Below are positions 1 through 11,287 of a stretch of DNA of 64,000 nt, one piece after another. Each line of letters opens with the position of its first letter. Within the stretch, counting starts at the first letter, position 1. A program made the position numbers and the translations under genes. The stretch is from Beverwykella pulmonaria (Eukaryota > Ascomycota > Dothideomycetes > Pleosporales > Melanommataceae). The stretch is from contig BCHH01000004.1 of the NCBI GenBank assembly GCA_001599595.1, positions 2,888,920 through 2,952,919 of the forward strand. Direction: 5' to 3'. Under the pieces are notes generated by a model that worked only from the letters and a program-made list of their open reading frames with translations, ran no database searches and was not told the DNA's origin.

Positions 1-1071
1 CGGGCAGGTAGATAGCAGAGGCCGCCCAGGTCTAGTCTTCACTCGCCTAAGTCGCGCGTATGGAACAACGGAGGATAGATGTTTTCCCCCAATACCAGTA
101 CCTGGTATCAAGCCCAGTCTGGGGTTTTTTTTTCATATAGTGTAAATAGCGGCATGATTCCACATAGTCTAGTTAACGCTGAATCGAACGGTGCAAAGAT
201 CGAATAATAATATTAATAATATATTTTATGAGAAGATTCAGTCGTTGCACCACTGAGCCTATTTCTATCGGCTATAATAACACTCCTCCCTTTACTAACA
301 GTCAAATGAGGCTGATGGGATGCAGTACCCTCTTGGGAAGTAGGTGCGGACGATAGGGGTGACATGGGCGCAGGATGTTTACCTAGACGCTTCAAAGCGG
401 TTGAGTCATATGGCAACACCTGTTGGCGGAAGAAGACCTCGGCTGGGAGGTTGCATTGCAACGCGTAGGGCATACAAAATGATGCATCACACAGACGGCG
501 ACAGCAGGGTGGGTGTGTTTTGAAACATCACAGTACAGTATCTTGATGAAAATTATTTGTGCGAGCTTTCTGCAACACCAACAATAGAACAGTGTATGCC
601 GTATACGCTTACAGTTATAGCCTCACTTACAGTACGGCTATACAAAATTTTCTCAACGCATGGCGTACAAAGGACGTACGGCACTGTAATGTACGATCAT
701 CGTACGGACGGATCCCCACGCTGACGTTACATCACTCGGCCAGCAGGATTACTGAGAGCTGCTTGATGTATATTGCTTTTTTTACATCCGGCGCTGTGAA
801 CGATGAATGCAGAGCGTGATTGTATCGCTATACAGGGTCACTGTAAGAGTGTGCGTCGGCGAAGCACCTGTCGACCAGGTCAACTCACAATGACTCTGGT
901 ATATGAACTAGAACATATCGGCTCTTTCAATCACTATCATCTTTCCAGCCGTGTAGTATATGATCTTCACAGAAGTCTGGATACACTTTCCAAAGGAAAA
1001 GTGTGTACAAACCTTTGTCTTAGCACTGCACGCAACAGAGTCGCTCTCTTTCAGCGCATTATCCTCGCATC
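1..1071. other. Intergenic, no gene recognised
   Basis: Only short frames are open on either strand, and none has a signal peptide, domain motif or splice structure I could recognise. The last part is presumably the promoter and 5' leader of the chitinase gene that starts at 1072. Confidence 0.5.
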
Positions 1072-4000
1072 ATGCCTTCTTTTGCGTTGTGCATCGTATC
1101 TCTGCTAAACCTTTTGCAACTACCTCCAGTTCACGCTCAAGATACTCCACTTCCAGGACCTCAGTCATACCAGAATGTCGGAAATGAGGTATGTAATTCC
1201 TACATACAACGCGGCTTTACTGATTTTGTATTCTTTTAGAAGCATTGGGTTTACCGGCAAACTAACAATGCTGACCCAGTCACATACACTGTCATAACGC
1301 TGAATCCGAGGCCTACTATGTACTGGAATTGCTACTATATGCCCGGAATCTGCACAAATGTTCGAACAAAACAAACAGATGCGTTACGCGAATATGTTGT
1401 GGACATTGAAGGGCCTTTTGGGGACTTCAAAAATGGACGCTCAGACGCTCGAAGAAGCATGGCCGGATGTGCTGATACCTGGCTCACAGAGGCCAACAGA
1501 AGATGTCCACAACTGAACCAAGCACAGCAATATTATCACCCTGTGGATGGCTTTCTCCCCGCGGTTCTTGCAAAAAGGGAAAACAACGTGTACGTAACCA
1601 CCGTGTATACGCGACCTTTTGTGAGAATGTGCTGAGGCAAATTGTACTTACACCCCCCCTGGATGAGTTTTGCTGACATGTACCTCTACCTTTAGGGCTG
1701 TCGCGGCGAACAACTGGAAGATCCTGCAGGGTGCTCCCAATGGTTTCTATGAAGATGGAAGGCCAAAGTATAAAAAGAGCGGAGTTCAGTTCAGTTGCGA
1801 CGAGTTCCCGCCAGCTTCGTAGGTACTCGCCACTAGATCTGCAATCCCTAAAGTGCTAAAATATATTTAGGTGGATCCAAGGTGGTCAGGGAGCATCAAC
1901 CTACTGTGCGCCGATGAGGGTTTACATGCAAGGTAATAGAAAATGCACGTGGAACAATGGCGAACAGGACTGGCAAGCCTCTCTCTTGAGCATGTTCGCG
2001 GTAATTAGTTTCTTTCAAGACTACATGGTCTAGGCCTAACGAGAATTAGAGTAAACTGCGCAGCTATGCCAACAAGCACCTGATAGGAGAAGATAATGAT
2101 CCTCTTACGGCTAGTCTCTTTGTTTTTGACTTTGGACTTGAAGATGCCGACAATGGACAAGCAGGCCGGTTTACCATTAATGGGCGAGATTCTTCAAAGC
2201 ACCCTAACAAGAGATTCACTAATGATACTGCTGGCTGGTTTGCATTGGATGTTAACTCTGGTAAGGTCCGTGCAGAGCCGTTAGCAGAAAGGCAGCAGCA
2301 AATTCCCGCCAACGACTCGATACTAGTCCAACAAGACCCTTCCGGAGGAGACATGCTCCCAACAAGGCTTGAAATCATTGAGCAGTATATCCTGAATCAA
2401 GTAAATTCGACTACCACTTCATCTAATTCGGCTATCTCTTCATCCAAGAATTCGATAAATGTCAGCAACATGCGATCGAAGAGGGATGCACTATCATGCT
2501 CATCAGGAAGCCCGTGTGCGGATGGAAGCTGCTGCAACAAGGTCAGTCTGCCTAAAATTCATTGACAATCATATGTGTTTACTGTTCATAGGACGGAAAA
2601 TGTGGGTTCGGCCCCGAGCATTGTGGAGCAGGTATCTGCGTATCGCAATGTGAAGCAACGGCAACATGCGGCCGAGATAGCGAAGGCGGCAATAAGAAAT
2701 GTGGCCTCAACATATGCTGTTCTTACTACGGTTGGTGTGGTACGACTAAGACGTATTGTGAAGATCCAGAGCCTCAATTTGGCAAAACTCCTTGCCAAAA
2801 AGACTTTGGCTTGTGTGAGATTATTCCTTCTCCATCTTGTAGTCCTGATGGAGGATCGAGTAGCGGTCGATCTATCGCATATTATCAGTCTTCGTATGTG
2901 CCATCGCAGCTGTTGCGTACCCAATCTAATAGCTTGCAGGAATTCTCGCGACAGATTATGCAACCAGGATTTACCATACCAGATCAATACGAAGGGTCTC
3001 ACTCATCTCCTCTTTGCCTTCCTGTATTTCGACCCCACCTCCTTCGAGGTTACATTCGCCAATTCTGGAGACCAATCACTTGTCCAACAATTTGTCGCTT
3101 TGAAGACTTCTACCCTCCAAACATGGGTAGCCGTCGGGGGATGGTCATTCAACGATCCTGGTCCGACACAGACCGCTTTCAGCAATATGGTATCCACTGC
3201 AGCAAACCGTGGAAAATTCATTTCCTCTCTTGTTCGCTTCATGGAAAGATACGATTTCCAAGGCGCTGACATCGACTGGGAGTACCCTTCAGCTAAGAAA
3301 AGAGGTGGCAAGGATTCTGATGCAGCGAACCTGGTACTTTTAATGAAGGAATTACGAGCCCCATTTGGTATGAAGTACGGCCTGTCCATAGTCCTGGCGC
3401 CTGACTACAGCTATCTCTCTGGATCCGATCCCAAGGCCATGGAGCCCTACGTTGACTGGTTTGGGTTTATGTCATATGATCTCCACGGCGCCTGGGATGA
3501 GAATGTTCCAGCTTTAGGTAAGAAAGTCAGGCCACAAACCAACATATCCGAGATCAATACTGGCTTAACCCCTCTGTGGTTTGCGGGTATTAATCCCGCT
3601 AAGGTGAACCTTGGTCTTGCTTACTATGGACGAACTTTTACGCTTTCTAATACTGGGTGCTCTAATGTCGACTGTAGCTTTTCTGTCGCGGGAACATCAG
3701 GCAAATGCACCAACTTCAGTGGTGTTCTTTCTAATCTTGAAATTCAGGATTTAATCCAAGAGAAGGGGTTGATTCCTCAACTGCTCTCTGACGCAGCCGT
3801 GAAACAGGTTGTCTATAATGGCAATCAATGGGTAGGATTTGATGATGAAGAGACCTTTGCTTCAAAGCGTAGGTTTGCAAACAGTTTGTGTCTTGGAGGA
3901 ACAAGTAAGTCCTATATGTCTTTAACGCTACTTTTTTGACCGCTTCAAAGTGATATGGAGTATCGATTTCGGCAGTGTTGGGAGCGGTACTAGTAGCGGA

Positions 4001-5641
4001 AACTCGGACGATACCATAGGAGGCAACTCAAGCCACCTTAGCCCAGATCAGGCAACTGTTATTCCACTCCAAGCGACAACTGTCCCACGAGGCTCGACAT
4101 TGACCGTGTCGAGCGAAGTTGCAGCTGAGGCATCGAGCCACCCGTACAATGGTAACCAGAACACGCCGAAAGGACCAGGAGCTTCGCGATGCGGTGTATG
4201 CGATTTGCAACGGCTCGTAAGCTCGACATGTTGCGGATGGGGCGGTAGCCTAGGGAACCCTATCGAGATCCCAGCAAATATTCCGCTGCCCGCACCTCTC
4301 ATCCTCCCTACCGGATTCACACCAAACCAACCTTTCCACAACGCCTCCGGATGGTCATACAACGGCAATGGTTCTCTAACCAGAGCTTTGACGATACCAA
4401 AAGGCTTCATGTTCAATCAGACATTCATACTCCCAGCCGGTTTTCCTTTGGGAGGTGAAGAGCCAAGCGTGAATAACAACAATCAACCGGATGATGGTAA
4501 CGATAGCCCAACAGTTTATATCGACTCCAGTATATGGAAGGTTGATGACCCAGAAGTACAATGCTGGTTCCCGTGCGTCTTTATACTACCGCCACTTCCG
4601 GTGACGATGACGTACACTCCTCCACCGGTCACCTTTGCAACGGTAGGATTCTCTACAGTTATACAACCACCCGTTATCACGAATCCAAGTTTCAACTTTC
4701 CCGATTTTTCAGTGAACATCAACTTCCCGAGCGGGAAGCGACATAAGCATTGATTAAGAGGAATCCACATCCAGGGTATCCACATCCACATTCCTGGCAT
4801 CGGCGACCATACCATCTATCCTCCGCTAGGCCCACCTCCCTTGGACCTCGAAATACCTGAGATTATTATTAACAATCGAGGACCTCCCGGGCCGACAAGC
4901 GCACCTGTTGCTGGCTCACCGGAGAACCCAGATCCAGAGGATCCAGATGACCCAGATGACCCAGACAACCCGGATTTTTCCTGTCCTTTGACACCCGGAG
5001 ACACTGGCGACCCCCTCGAAGAGATGCCCCCAGCACCCTCAAAAACGGTCAGCAGGCCCCCCACAACTTTGACCCCTTCTTCAACCCTGCCGCCTCCTAA
5101 TAATTTGCCCGGCAAGCCCCCTCTTCCAACACATGAGCCTAATTATGCTAACTATAAGCTCGAATGCTATAAATCCGGCTACATAGCGCCTGCGTCTGAC
5201 GCTGTGAAAGGTTTCGAGGGATTCTGCCACGGTTTAATGCTGACATATGTCACCTATGAGAAGGGTCTCGTGCAGTGGTTCCACTACCCTGATACTACTC
5301 CGAAATACAAATACTTCTGGGTAGTGAGTGCAGAAGTCACCGACAAGAACTGTTATCTCTTCATGGACGGTATTTACGGAAACTGCGGACAGCAGTTTCG
5401 CAATATTCTGAATGGTTGTCGTAATAATGATGGTACTCATCTTGGTGGCATGTGAGTTTGTTCCCATAATCCCTTGAGCTTGAGAGGGAGAGCAAGGAAT
5501 GTTTCATTTCTCACGATATGACGCGTAAGCTAACCAACGATATGCAGATTACAGAACAGCTGTGCGAAGGTGCGTTTGGATCCACAGGAGAATTTTGCAG
5601 GAAATCCCGGGTTCCCACCACAAAATTTGGGCATGTTTTGA
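1072..5641 (+). CDS. Secreted NucA/NucB-like nuclease domain fused to chitin-binding and GH18 chitinase domains
   Basis: Exons read by splice sites and frame: 1072-1188, 1240-1589, 1696-1818, 1871-2000, 2050-2541, 2592-2893, 2940-3904, 3951-5451 (see the 4712-4774 entry) and 5548-5641. The start gives a signal peptide (MPSFALCIVSLLNLLQ). Exons 2-5 carry Cys-rich sequence with MYWNCYYMPGICTN and, across an intron, SCDEFPPASWIQGG, which resembles the CDEYPFAS core of NucA/NucB deoxyribonucleases. Exons 5-6 hold hevein-type chitin-binding sequence (CCSYYGWCG). Exons 6-7 hold GH18 with the catalytic GADIDWEYP (acid Glu present), YYQSS at strand 1 and WVAVGGWSF. After GH18 come Pro-rich and Asp-Pro repeats and a Cys-containing tail ending NILNGCRN. 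The layout matches toxin-like fungal chitinases, thought to degrade chitin walls of competitors or remodel the own wall; no LysM was seen. Exon 5 is open across the nuclease/chitin-binding junction, so this is one protein rather than two genes. Confidence 0.8.
4712..4774 (+). other. In-frame TGA inside the chitinase tail, or a 63-bp phase-0 intron
   Basis: A TGA at 4751-4753 interrupts an otherwise open frame that continues to the next donor at 5452 with matching composition (GIHIHIPGIGDHTIYPP and so on). Either it is a nonsense mutation truncating the tail, or it lies in an intron with donor GTGAAC at 4712, a possible branch TTGATTAA near 4749 and acceptor CCAG ending at 4774. That span is 63 bp, keeps the frame and removes the stop. 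The donor is weaker than those of the other introns of this gene. Confidence 0.55.
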
Positions 5642-6244
5642 GATTGCACCTCTTTTTTATGATCTTCATTATCAAGGGGCGGGAAAGTCATCCGAAGCCT
5701 TGCTACCCATTTCGGGGGAGCATATCGTGTAACTAAAGCAACCTGACTATTCGCTTCCCTGGGTTGAAACTTGATTTTGGACACGTTGACCTGGCAGGTG
5801 GAGGCAACTTATCAATCAATGCGGTTGTGCATGGCATTTTCGCGTTACTACAACACCAAAAAATCGTCAGTATAGGCTTCTTGTAGAGGCAATTACAGTC
5901 TCACTTTCTTTGCTGGGTTTATCTCCATTGTCAGGGCAATTTAGTCGTTGACATAAATAGATTCATCAAATGTACGATCCTTGGCCAGAAATCAGGTGTG
6001 AGTGGGAATAACACGATGCGCGTCAATACTAACTCTAATTTATGAATATAATAGATTAAAATGCAAACAGGTATTTTCTCTTGGTACTTTGCATTACGTC
6101 AACTATAGCTGAACGCTGCGGACACCGCTTATTGCTTACTTCTTGATGAGAAATCAAATTGTTTTCAAAGCAATGAACATTCAATAAACTCTAATAAAAT
6201 ATATATAAAGGAATTTGTGTGATAAGGAGGCGGTGGGGAGGTTG
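5642..6244. other. Intergenic between convergent genes
   Basis: Three-prime flanks of the chitinase and of the minus-strand NLR. It is AT-rich near 6040-6215. No gene seen. Confidence 0.5.
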
Positions 6245-6246
6245 TC

Positions 6247-7158
6247 AAGAGTGTAAAGTTGTGGTGGCTATGGACCGCAAGAGCTTGACGATAGCCTCAT
6301 GCCCCCACCTGGCGGCCTGCGACAGCGGCGCCTGGCCGTTCTCATCCTTCGAGTCGACCTCGACCTTACCCGTGTCCAGAAGCAGCTTGAAGATAGCCTC
6401 GTGCCCCCTCTCGGCGGCCTGCCACAGCGGCGTCCGACTGGACTCATCTTTCGAGTCAACCTCGACCTTGCCCGTGCCCAGCAGCAACTTGATGATAGCC
6501 TCATGCCCACTCCTGGCGGCCTGCCACAGCGGCGTCCGACCGAACTCATCCTTCGAGTCGACCTCGACCTTTCTCGTGTCCAGGAGCAGCTTGACGATAG
6601 TCTCGTGCCCACTCCTGGCGGCCCACGACAGCGGCGTCCGACCATATTTATCCTTCGAATCGCCTTCGACCTTGCCCGTATCTAGCAGCAGCTTGACGAT
6701 AGCCTCGTGCCCCATCTCGGCGGCCCACGACAGCGGCGTCCGACTGGACTCATCTTTCGAGTCAACTTCAACCTTGCCCGTGTCCAGGAGCAGCTTGACG
6801 ATAGCCTCGTGCCCCCCCTCGGCGGCCTGCGACAGCGGCGTCCAACTGGACTCATCCTTTGAGTCGACCTCGACCTTGCCCGTGTCCAGCAGCAGCTTGA
6901 CGATAGCCTCGTGCCCCCCCTCGGCGGCCCACGACAGCGGCGTCTGACTGTATTTATCCTTCAAGTCGACCTCGACCTTGCCCGTGTCCAGCAGCAACTT
7001 GACAATAGCCTCGTGCCCACTCCTGGCGGCCTGCGACAGCGGCGTCCGACCGTATTTATCCTTCGAGTCGACCTCGACCTTGCCTGTGTCCAGCAGCAGC
7101 TTGACGATAGCCTCGTGCCCCCACTCGGCGGCCCACGACAGTGGTGTCTGACCGTACT
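6247..7158 (-). repeat. Nearly identical 102-bp ankyrin repeats
   Basis: Eight full 34-residue units plus a truncated ninth, preceded by one diverged unit. Units share TPLS-AA--GHEAIVKLLLDTGK and differ mainly at a few fixed places: the pair before TPL, the residues around AA, the residue before GHEA, and the pair after KD. That is the pattern expected when an array is homogenised while the binding-face residues diversify. Confidence 0.9.
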
Positions 7159-8417
7159 CATCCTTCGAGTTGACCTCAATTTTGGCACTTTGAAGTATTA
7201 CGGCAACTGATTCTGTAATACCAAAATACCCCGCTAAATGTAGCCCCGTCATTTGCCTTGAAAACTCTTGACTGTAGTTGGAATGCGAAAAGTAACGCCT
7301 GTGGGCTAGCATTGCTTGAGCTGCTGCTTCTACCTTCATCGTACAATGCAAAAATTCGAGGACTTTCGGATGTAGACTCGACGCTTGGCGGGCATGGTAT
7401 CCCCAGTAGTGTGCAGCGTAGTCGTACAGCGGGTTGACTGATAACCGCTCCTCAAAGCTAGAATCTGTATGGCAAAATCCGCTTCCAAATACAGTAAATG
7501 AGAGGTAGGTAACACAAATTACTGTGATGTCAAATTCTGCATTTGGAAACCATTCGTTTTGCGTCCTCTCGAAGTATTCTTGCGTGGTATAATGGACCAA
7601 GCGGATGATTCTGCTCTCGTCGTCAACCATGACTAGTCCAGCACATACTGAAATAATATCCTCAATATCTGGTTTATTAGCCTCGTTAAACTCTGTTTGC
7701 CCGACTTTGACAGCAAGAGCATGCTGAAGCTCTAGAGTAGTTATTGGCCTCTTTGCACAAGTGATCCATGATAGAACTTCCTTAGCAAGCTCTTCTTCAT
7801 CTGAGAGTTGTCCTTCAATTCGCTTCATAGCATCAGAGTATGCACGATCGTATGCTTCCGAGCCGGTGGGCAGTTTTTTCAGGGCATCTCGAATAGCCGT
7901 TGGTGCTCTTTTACCTTTCAGGGAATTGAGATGAAGTTGTGCAAGTAGAAACCTAGTAAAATTAGCAGGATTTTTAAGGAAAACTGCAAGAAACTACGTA
8001 CATGCCATCAATAGCTTTAATGATCTCAAAGCTAATTTCCTGCTGCAAATCCGGATCACGTCGGACAAAACGCGGCAGTTCATCAATATGTCTTTTCACA
8101 TACCTCTGCACGTCTTGCTTGTTGGCACGGATTTCCAATATTATGTCCCCTTTAAATCTCTCTGTGACATCTGGAATGAATCTTGATGTTGCAAAAAAAT
8201 TCACTTCACACTTAGTTTGGAGTTCAGAAATGTATGAAAGTAAATTGGCTTGGCAGCCATCGTTGACTCCACATTCGTCGAGTGCATCGACAAGGATGAA
8301 GACCCGTGAATATTCTGCAGCTACGGATTGAAGTACCTTTGAAATATCATCAATTGAAGGTCGAGCGTTCTTCGATTTACACTGGTTATAGAGGAATTTA
8401 ATATACTCTAGTAGAGA

Positions 8418-8602
8418 TATCACGGTATATCACGTGAATATCACGTGCACCACATGATCTTGGATATCACGTGCACTGTGCGCTTAGTCACATGTCTCGA
8501 TTAGTCATGGCTAGATATATATGCTCGTCGATTTCCATAGCTTCTAAATCAACTCAGTCCCTGATTTATCTCGTCCATATTACGTGACCGCGCACTGCGA
8601 TA
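8418..8602 (-). mobile_element. 185-bp MITE inserted in the NLR gene
   Basis: The minus strand begins TATCGCAGTGCGCGGT and ends ACCGTGATA; ends are imperfect inverted repeats (TATCGC / TATCAC). It is flanked by direct 5-bp repeats AGAGA (8413-8417 and 8603-8607). A copy of the same length in opposite orientation lies at 28448-28632; they differ at one base near one end by eye. It has no coding capacity. It contains three CACGTG palindromes (8431, 8442, 8468). The near-identity of the copies points to recent movement. The superfamily is not assignable from the ends; a 5-bp duplication excludes Tc1/mariner (TA) and hAT (8 bp). Confidence 0.9.
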
Positions 8603-9446
8603 AGAGAAGATCTTCCTTGAGCCATCTGCTTCAGTAGGCTTGCAAGTAGATCTTCTAGAGTTTGTTCGATTTGCCGCCTGAAGTTGCAGTAGACGTACGC
8701 AATGACAACGCTGGTTTCACCCTGGAAGCGTCTAAAGAGGTCATCCACCACAATTGATGTGAGAATTGTCTTCCCGGCTCCCGGAATGCCTGGGCAAAAT
8801 AGCGTCTGCTTGTTGGTCTCTATCCAGCTTTTGAATTCTGCTGAATCTAGAAGCCATTGTCCCGTTCCGGCTTGGCGCTGCTTTCGGAAGTCGTTCTGTT
8901 GAGGAAAATAATCGACTGGAGTTAGCCAGTCAAGGATCGCCTGCTGTTCTTGATCTTCTTGGTATCGCACTAGTTTGGTGGTATCGTCTCCTGTTTGCCG
9001 TAAAGTAAAGGCATTTAGCAAAGTGATGTTGTCGTTAACGCGACCTCGAAGGTTACGGATATCCTCTGGCTCTAGAGATAGTCGCTTCCACGCCCTTTTC
9101 ACCTTGCCGCCTATGCTCGTTTGCCGTGATTCCAACTCGGTGTACTTTCCCAATGTGCGCTCCAACTCGCTAAGAACATTCTGGCAGCCATCCCGGATAG
9201 TTTGCAGGTCTGATTCCTCTTTTGGACTAAGGTCCCGTTCCGATGCGGCTACCTCGGCGCCTTGGAGGACAATTGAGAGGCTTCCGACTCTATGAATAAT
9301 ATTAGCCATGGTCTGTCCTGTATTGTGGCTACTTACACGTCTAATGCACCTTTGAACTCGCTAGGAGCGCCTGCGAAGTCTTTCCTGATCTTATTGGCTA
9401 ATTGGATCACCATGAGAAAGTCGCCGACACTGAATCCGAAGCTCAT

Positions 9447-10260
9447 TGCGGTTTTAATCCAGAGCTACTTTTAGAGATAGAGATAAAGAGATAGGATGTT
9501 GTCGAAGCTGATCTCGAGCTTCAGCAGCTTCATTCAGTTGGGCGGGGCAATCAGCGTTCTGCAGCACGTAATAGGCTAATTTTGGCAAGGTGTCTGCCAA
9601 GATCTACGAGGTTTGTGTGTGTAAATATTCGTATACGAGCTCGAATATTCAGTAGGTTATGTGTATATATAGATTTTTTAGGTAATATTCGGTCGATTAA
9701 TGCTTACATGAGTGGAATGCCTTACCTGTAAGGGTATACATACGATCCCGCACGCGAAACCGCTTGGTGTTGATTATTCGTATCTTTTGGTAGCGGTGGC
9801 GGTGCGGAACTGCGCTCCTTACACTTAATGTGCTTAACTTTTTAGCAGATTTTAGCTTAGGTAGTAGGCCTGTAGATTACGTGCACGTAGGCGATGCGGA
9901 GTCCCACCTTAGTCTATATTTAACTCTTTTTGCTAGGCGGCACTATTGTCAATCCAACAAGGAATGGGGACGAGACGCCGAACGTTGGCGGGAGAAGCAG
10001 TTTCGCTGGCAACCTAGGTAGAGTCGAGACTTTTGGTTGGATAGAAATCAATATACACGTCAACGAAGCTGAAGATTTCGAGTGGTAGTGATGAGATATG
10101 AGGAAAATGAACCAGAGATGTCTATAACTCGAATTGAGAGTAGGGAACCTTCGGAAATGGGACTGCAAGACCGAGAAATCCGCCGTTCTATCTGTTCAAG
10201 CTACAAAAAAACATGGGGTATCTAACGCCTTCTGATGCAAACATACCCCTAACACTCCCA
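9447..10260. other. Intergenic
   Basis: Promoter side of the NLR and 3' flank of the Naa40 gene. No coding or RNA feature recognised. Confidence 0.5.
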
Positions 10261-11028
10261 TCAAGCCAGCTCTTTGCCCATGATGATGTAGTCTGCCTCG
10301 ATGACCCTGCCCCTGACCTCCCGATTAGCCGGACTGCAAGTATCTCTTCTATACCCTAGCTTCTCGTACAGTGCTCTCGCCTTCTTGTTGCTCGAGAAGA
10401 CGGTGAGCATCGTCTTTGAGATGCCCATCTTCCGAGCTGCCTCCTCCGCAATCTTGACCAAATGTGAGCCCAATCCGGACCCCCTAAGCCCCTCCACAAG
10501 ATGAACTTCGTATATGTAGACGACTTCGCGCTCGGTGTGTGGCGGATCGTCGTGGGTGAACATGAAGGAGAGGAAGCCGATGATTTGCTTGGGGTCTGAC
10601 AGTTCCATCTCAGAATTCGATGCGAGGTCCGTATCGGCACAGCGGACGAGGAGGTATATCATGGCCTTGTCCTTCATCTCCTTTTTCTTTTCGGCAGGGT
10701 GCCAGCCCATGCTCGAGGCCTTGTAGTCGGCGCCAGAGGTGGATTCGATGAGGTCGAAGCAGTCGTTGAGAAATGGCTTGCCGAGCGCGACCTTGCTCTT
10801 GTTGGGGCGGCAGAGCTCGATTGTGAGGGGGAATGCGGGCATGGAGAAGGAGAAGAGCGGATCGTCTTCCGGGAGTAAGCTTTGAATGATGATAGCGTGG
10901 TTGGCAGACTTCATGGCCATGTTGACGGTTTGAGAAGACTCGCGTTTTTGGCGGGTTCGGGCGCGCTTGGTGGAGATGCGGGAGGTGGAATTGACGGTGC
11001 GAGACTGCGATGTTCGAACTGGCGCCAT
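10261..11028 (-). CDS. naa40: N-alpha-acetyltransferase 40 (NatD), histone H4/H2A N-terminal acetyltransferase
   Basis: Single exon, 255 residues, starting at the ATG at 11028. The family signature YKASSMGWHPAEKKKEM is followed by a GNAT fold: VVYIYEVHLVEG, the acetyl-CoA loop RGSGLGSHL, then KTMLTVFSSNKKARALYEKLGY and SPANREV. NatD transfers acetyl from acetyl-CoA to the N-terminal Ser of histones H4 and H2A, affecting chromatin. A basic N-terminus (STKRARTRQKR) could direct nuclear entry. Length and motifs agree with fungal Naa40. It is a conserved housekeeping gene and looks intact, unlike much of its surroundings. The main alternative would be another GNAT, but the SSMGW motif is specific. 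Confidence 0.9.
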   Translation of the reverse strand: MAPVRTSQSRTVNSTSRISTKRARTRQKRESSQTVNMAMKSANHAIIIQSLLPEDDPLFSFSMPAFPLTIELCRPNKSKVALGKPFLNDCFDLIESTSGADYKASSMGWHPAEKKKEMKDKAMIYLLVRCADTDLASNSEMELSDPKQIIGFLSFMFTHDDPPHTEREVVYIYEVHLVEGLRGSGLGSHLVKIAEEAARKMGISKTMLTVFSSNKKARALYEKLGYRRDTCSPANREVRGRVIEADYIIMGKELA

Positions 11029-11287
11029 AATGGCTGGATTTATGATGCAGTGTAGAGCGATTGAAATGTGGGGATGCGGATGATTGGAGGATGGGTTTGG
11101 GAACGCGATGTGGGGGACGCGTTCTGCCAGGGCGGTCAGCGCGGCATCAGCAGCGACCAGCCGCGAGTATGTTTGCCATCTGCCTCATTCATCCCTCATA
11201 CATTCAATAGTCATCGACCAAGACCGTTCCTGAGCTCAATTGCCCCAGCAGGACACCGAAGTTACGAGGAAGAAGCGGTTCGATGGG

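Larger units (their letters stand above)
6245..9446 (-). pseudogene. NLR-type STAND protein (NACHT-ankyrin), disrupted by a MITE
   Basis: Minus-strand exons 9446-9337, 9289-8603, 8417-8002 and 7952-6245; introns 9336-9290 (GTAAGT...CATAG) and 8001-7953 (GTACGT...CTAG). The start MSFGFSVGDFLMVIQ matches the N-terminal domain found in fungal STAND proteins. Walker A is GIPGAGKT and Walker B is RVFILVDALDEC, both typical of fungal NACHT proteins; then a linker (GMFLLAQLHLNSLKG) and an ankyrin array. Such proteins are signal-transducing ATPases linked to non-self recognition and programmed cell death. A 185-bp element (8418-8602) with a 5-bp target duplication sits between Walker A and Walker B, adds stop codons and shifts the frame; without the element and one duplication copy the frame is continuous. 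The allele is therefore probably null, unless the insert is spliced out, for which I see no good sites. The N-terminal fragment would retain the P-loop. Confidence 0.85.

Noticed and set aside
4816..5115. Gly-rich, collagen-like minus-strand frame
   Set aside because: Complement of the Pro/Asp-rich tail of the chitinase.
6219..7210. Plus-strand frames over the ankyrin array that look like repetitive proteins
   Set aside because: Antisense shadows of the 102-bp repeats; a 102-bp period is a multiple of three so every frame repeats.
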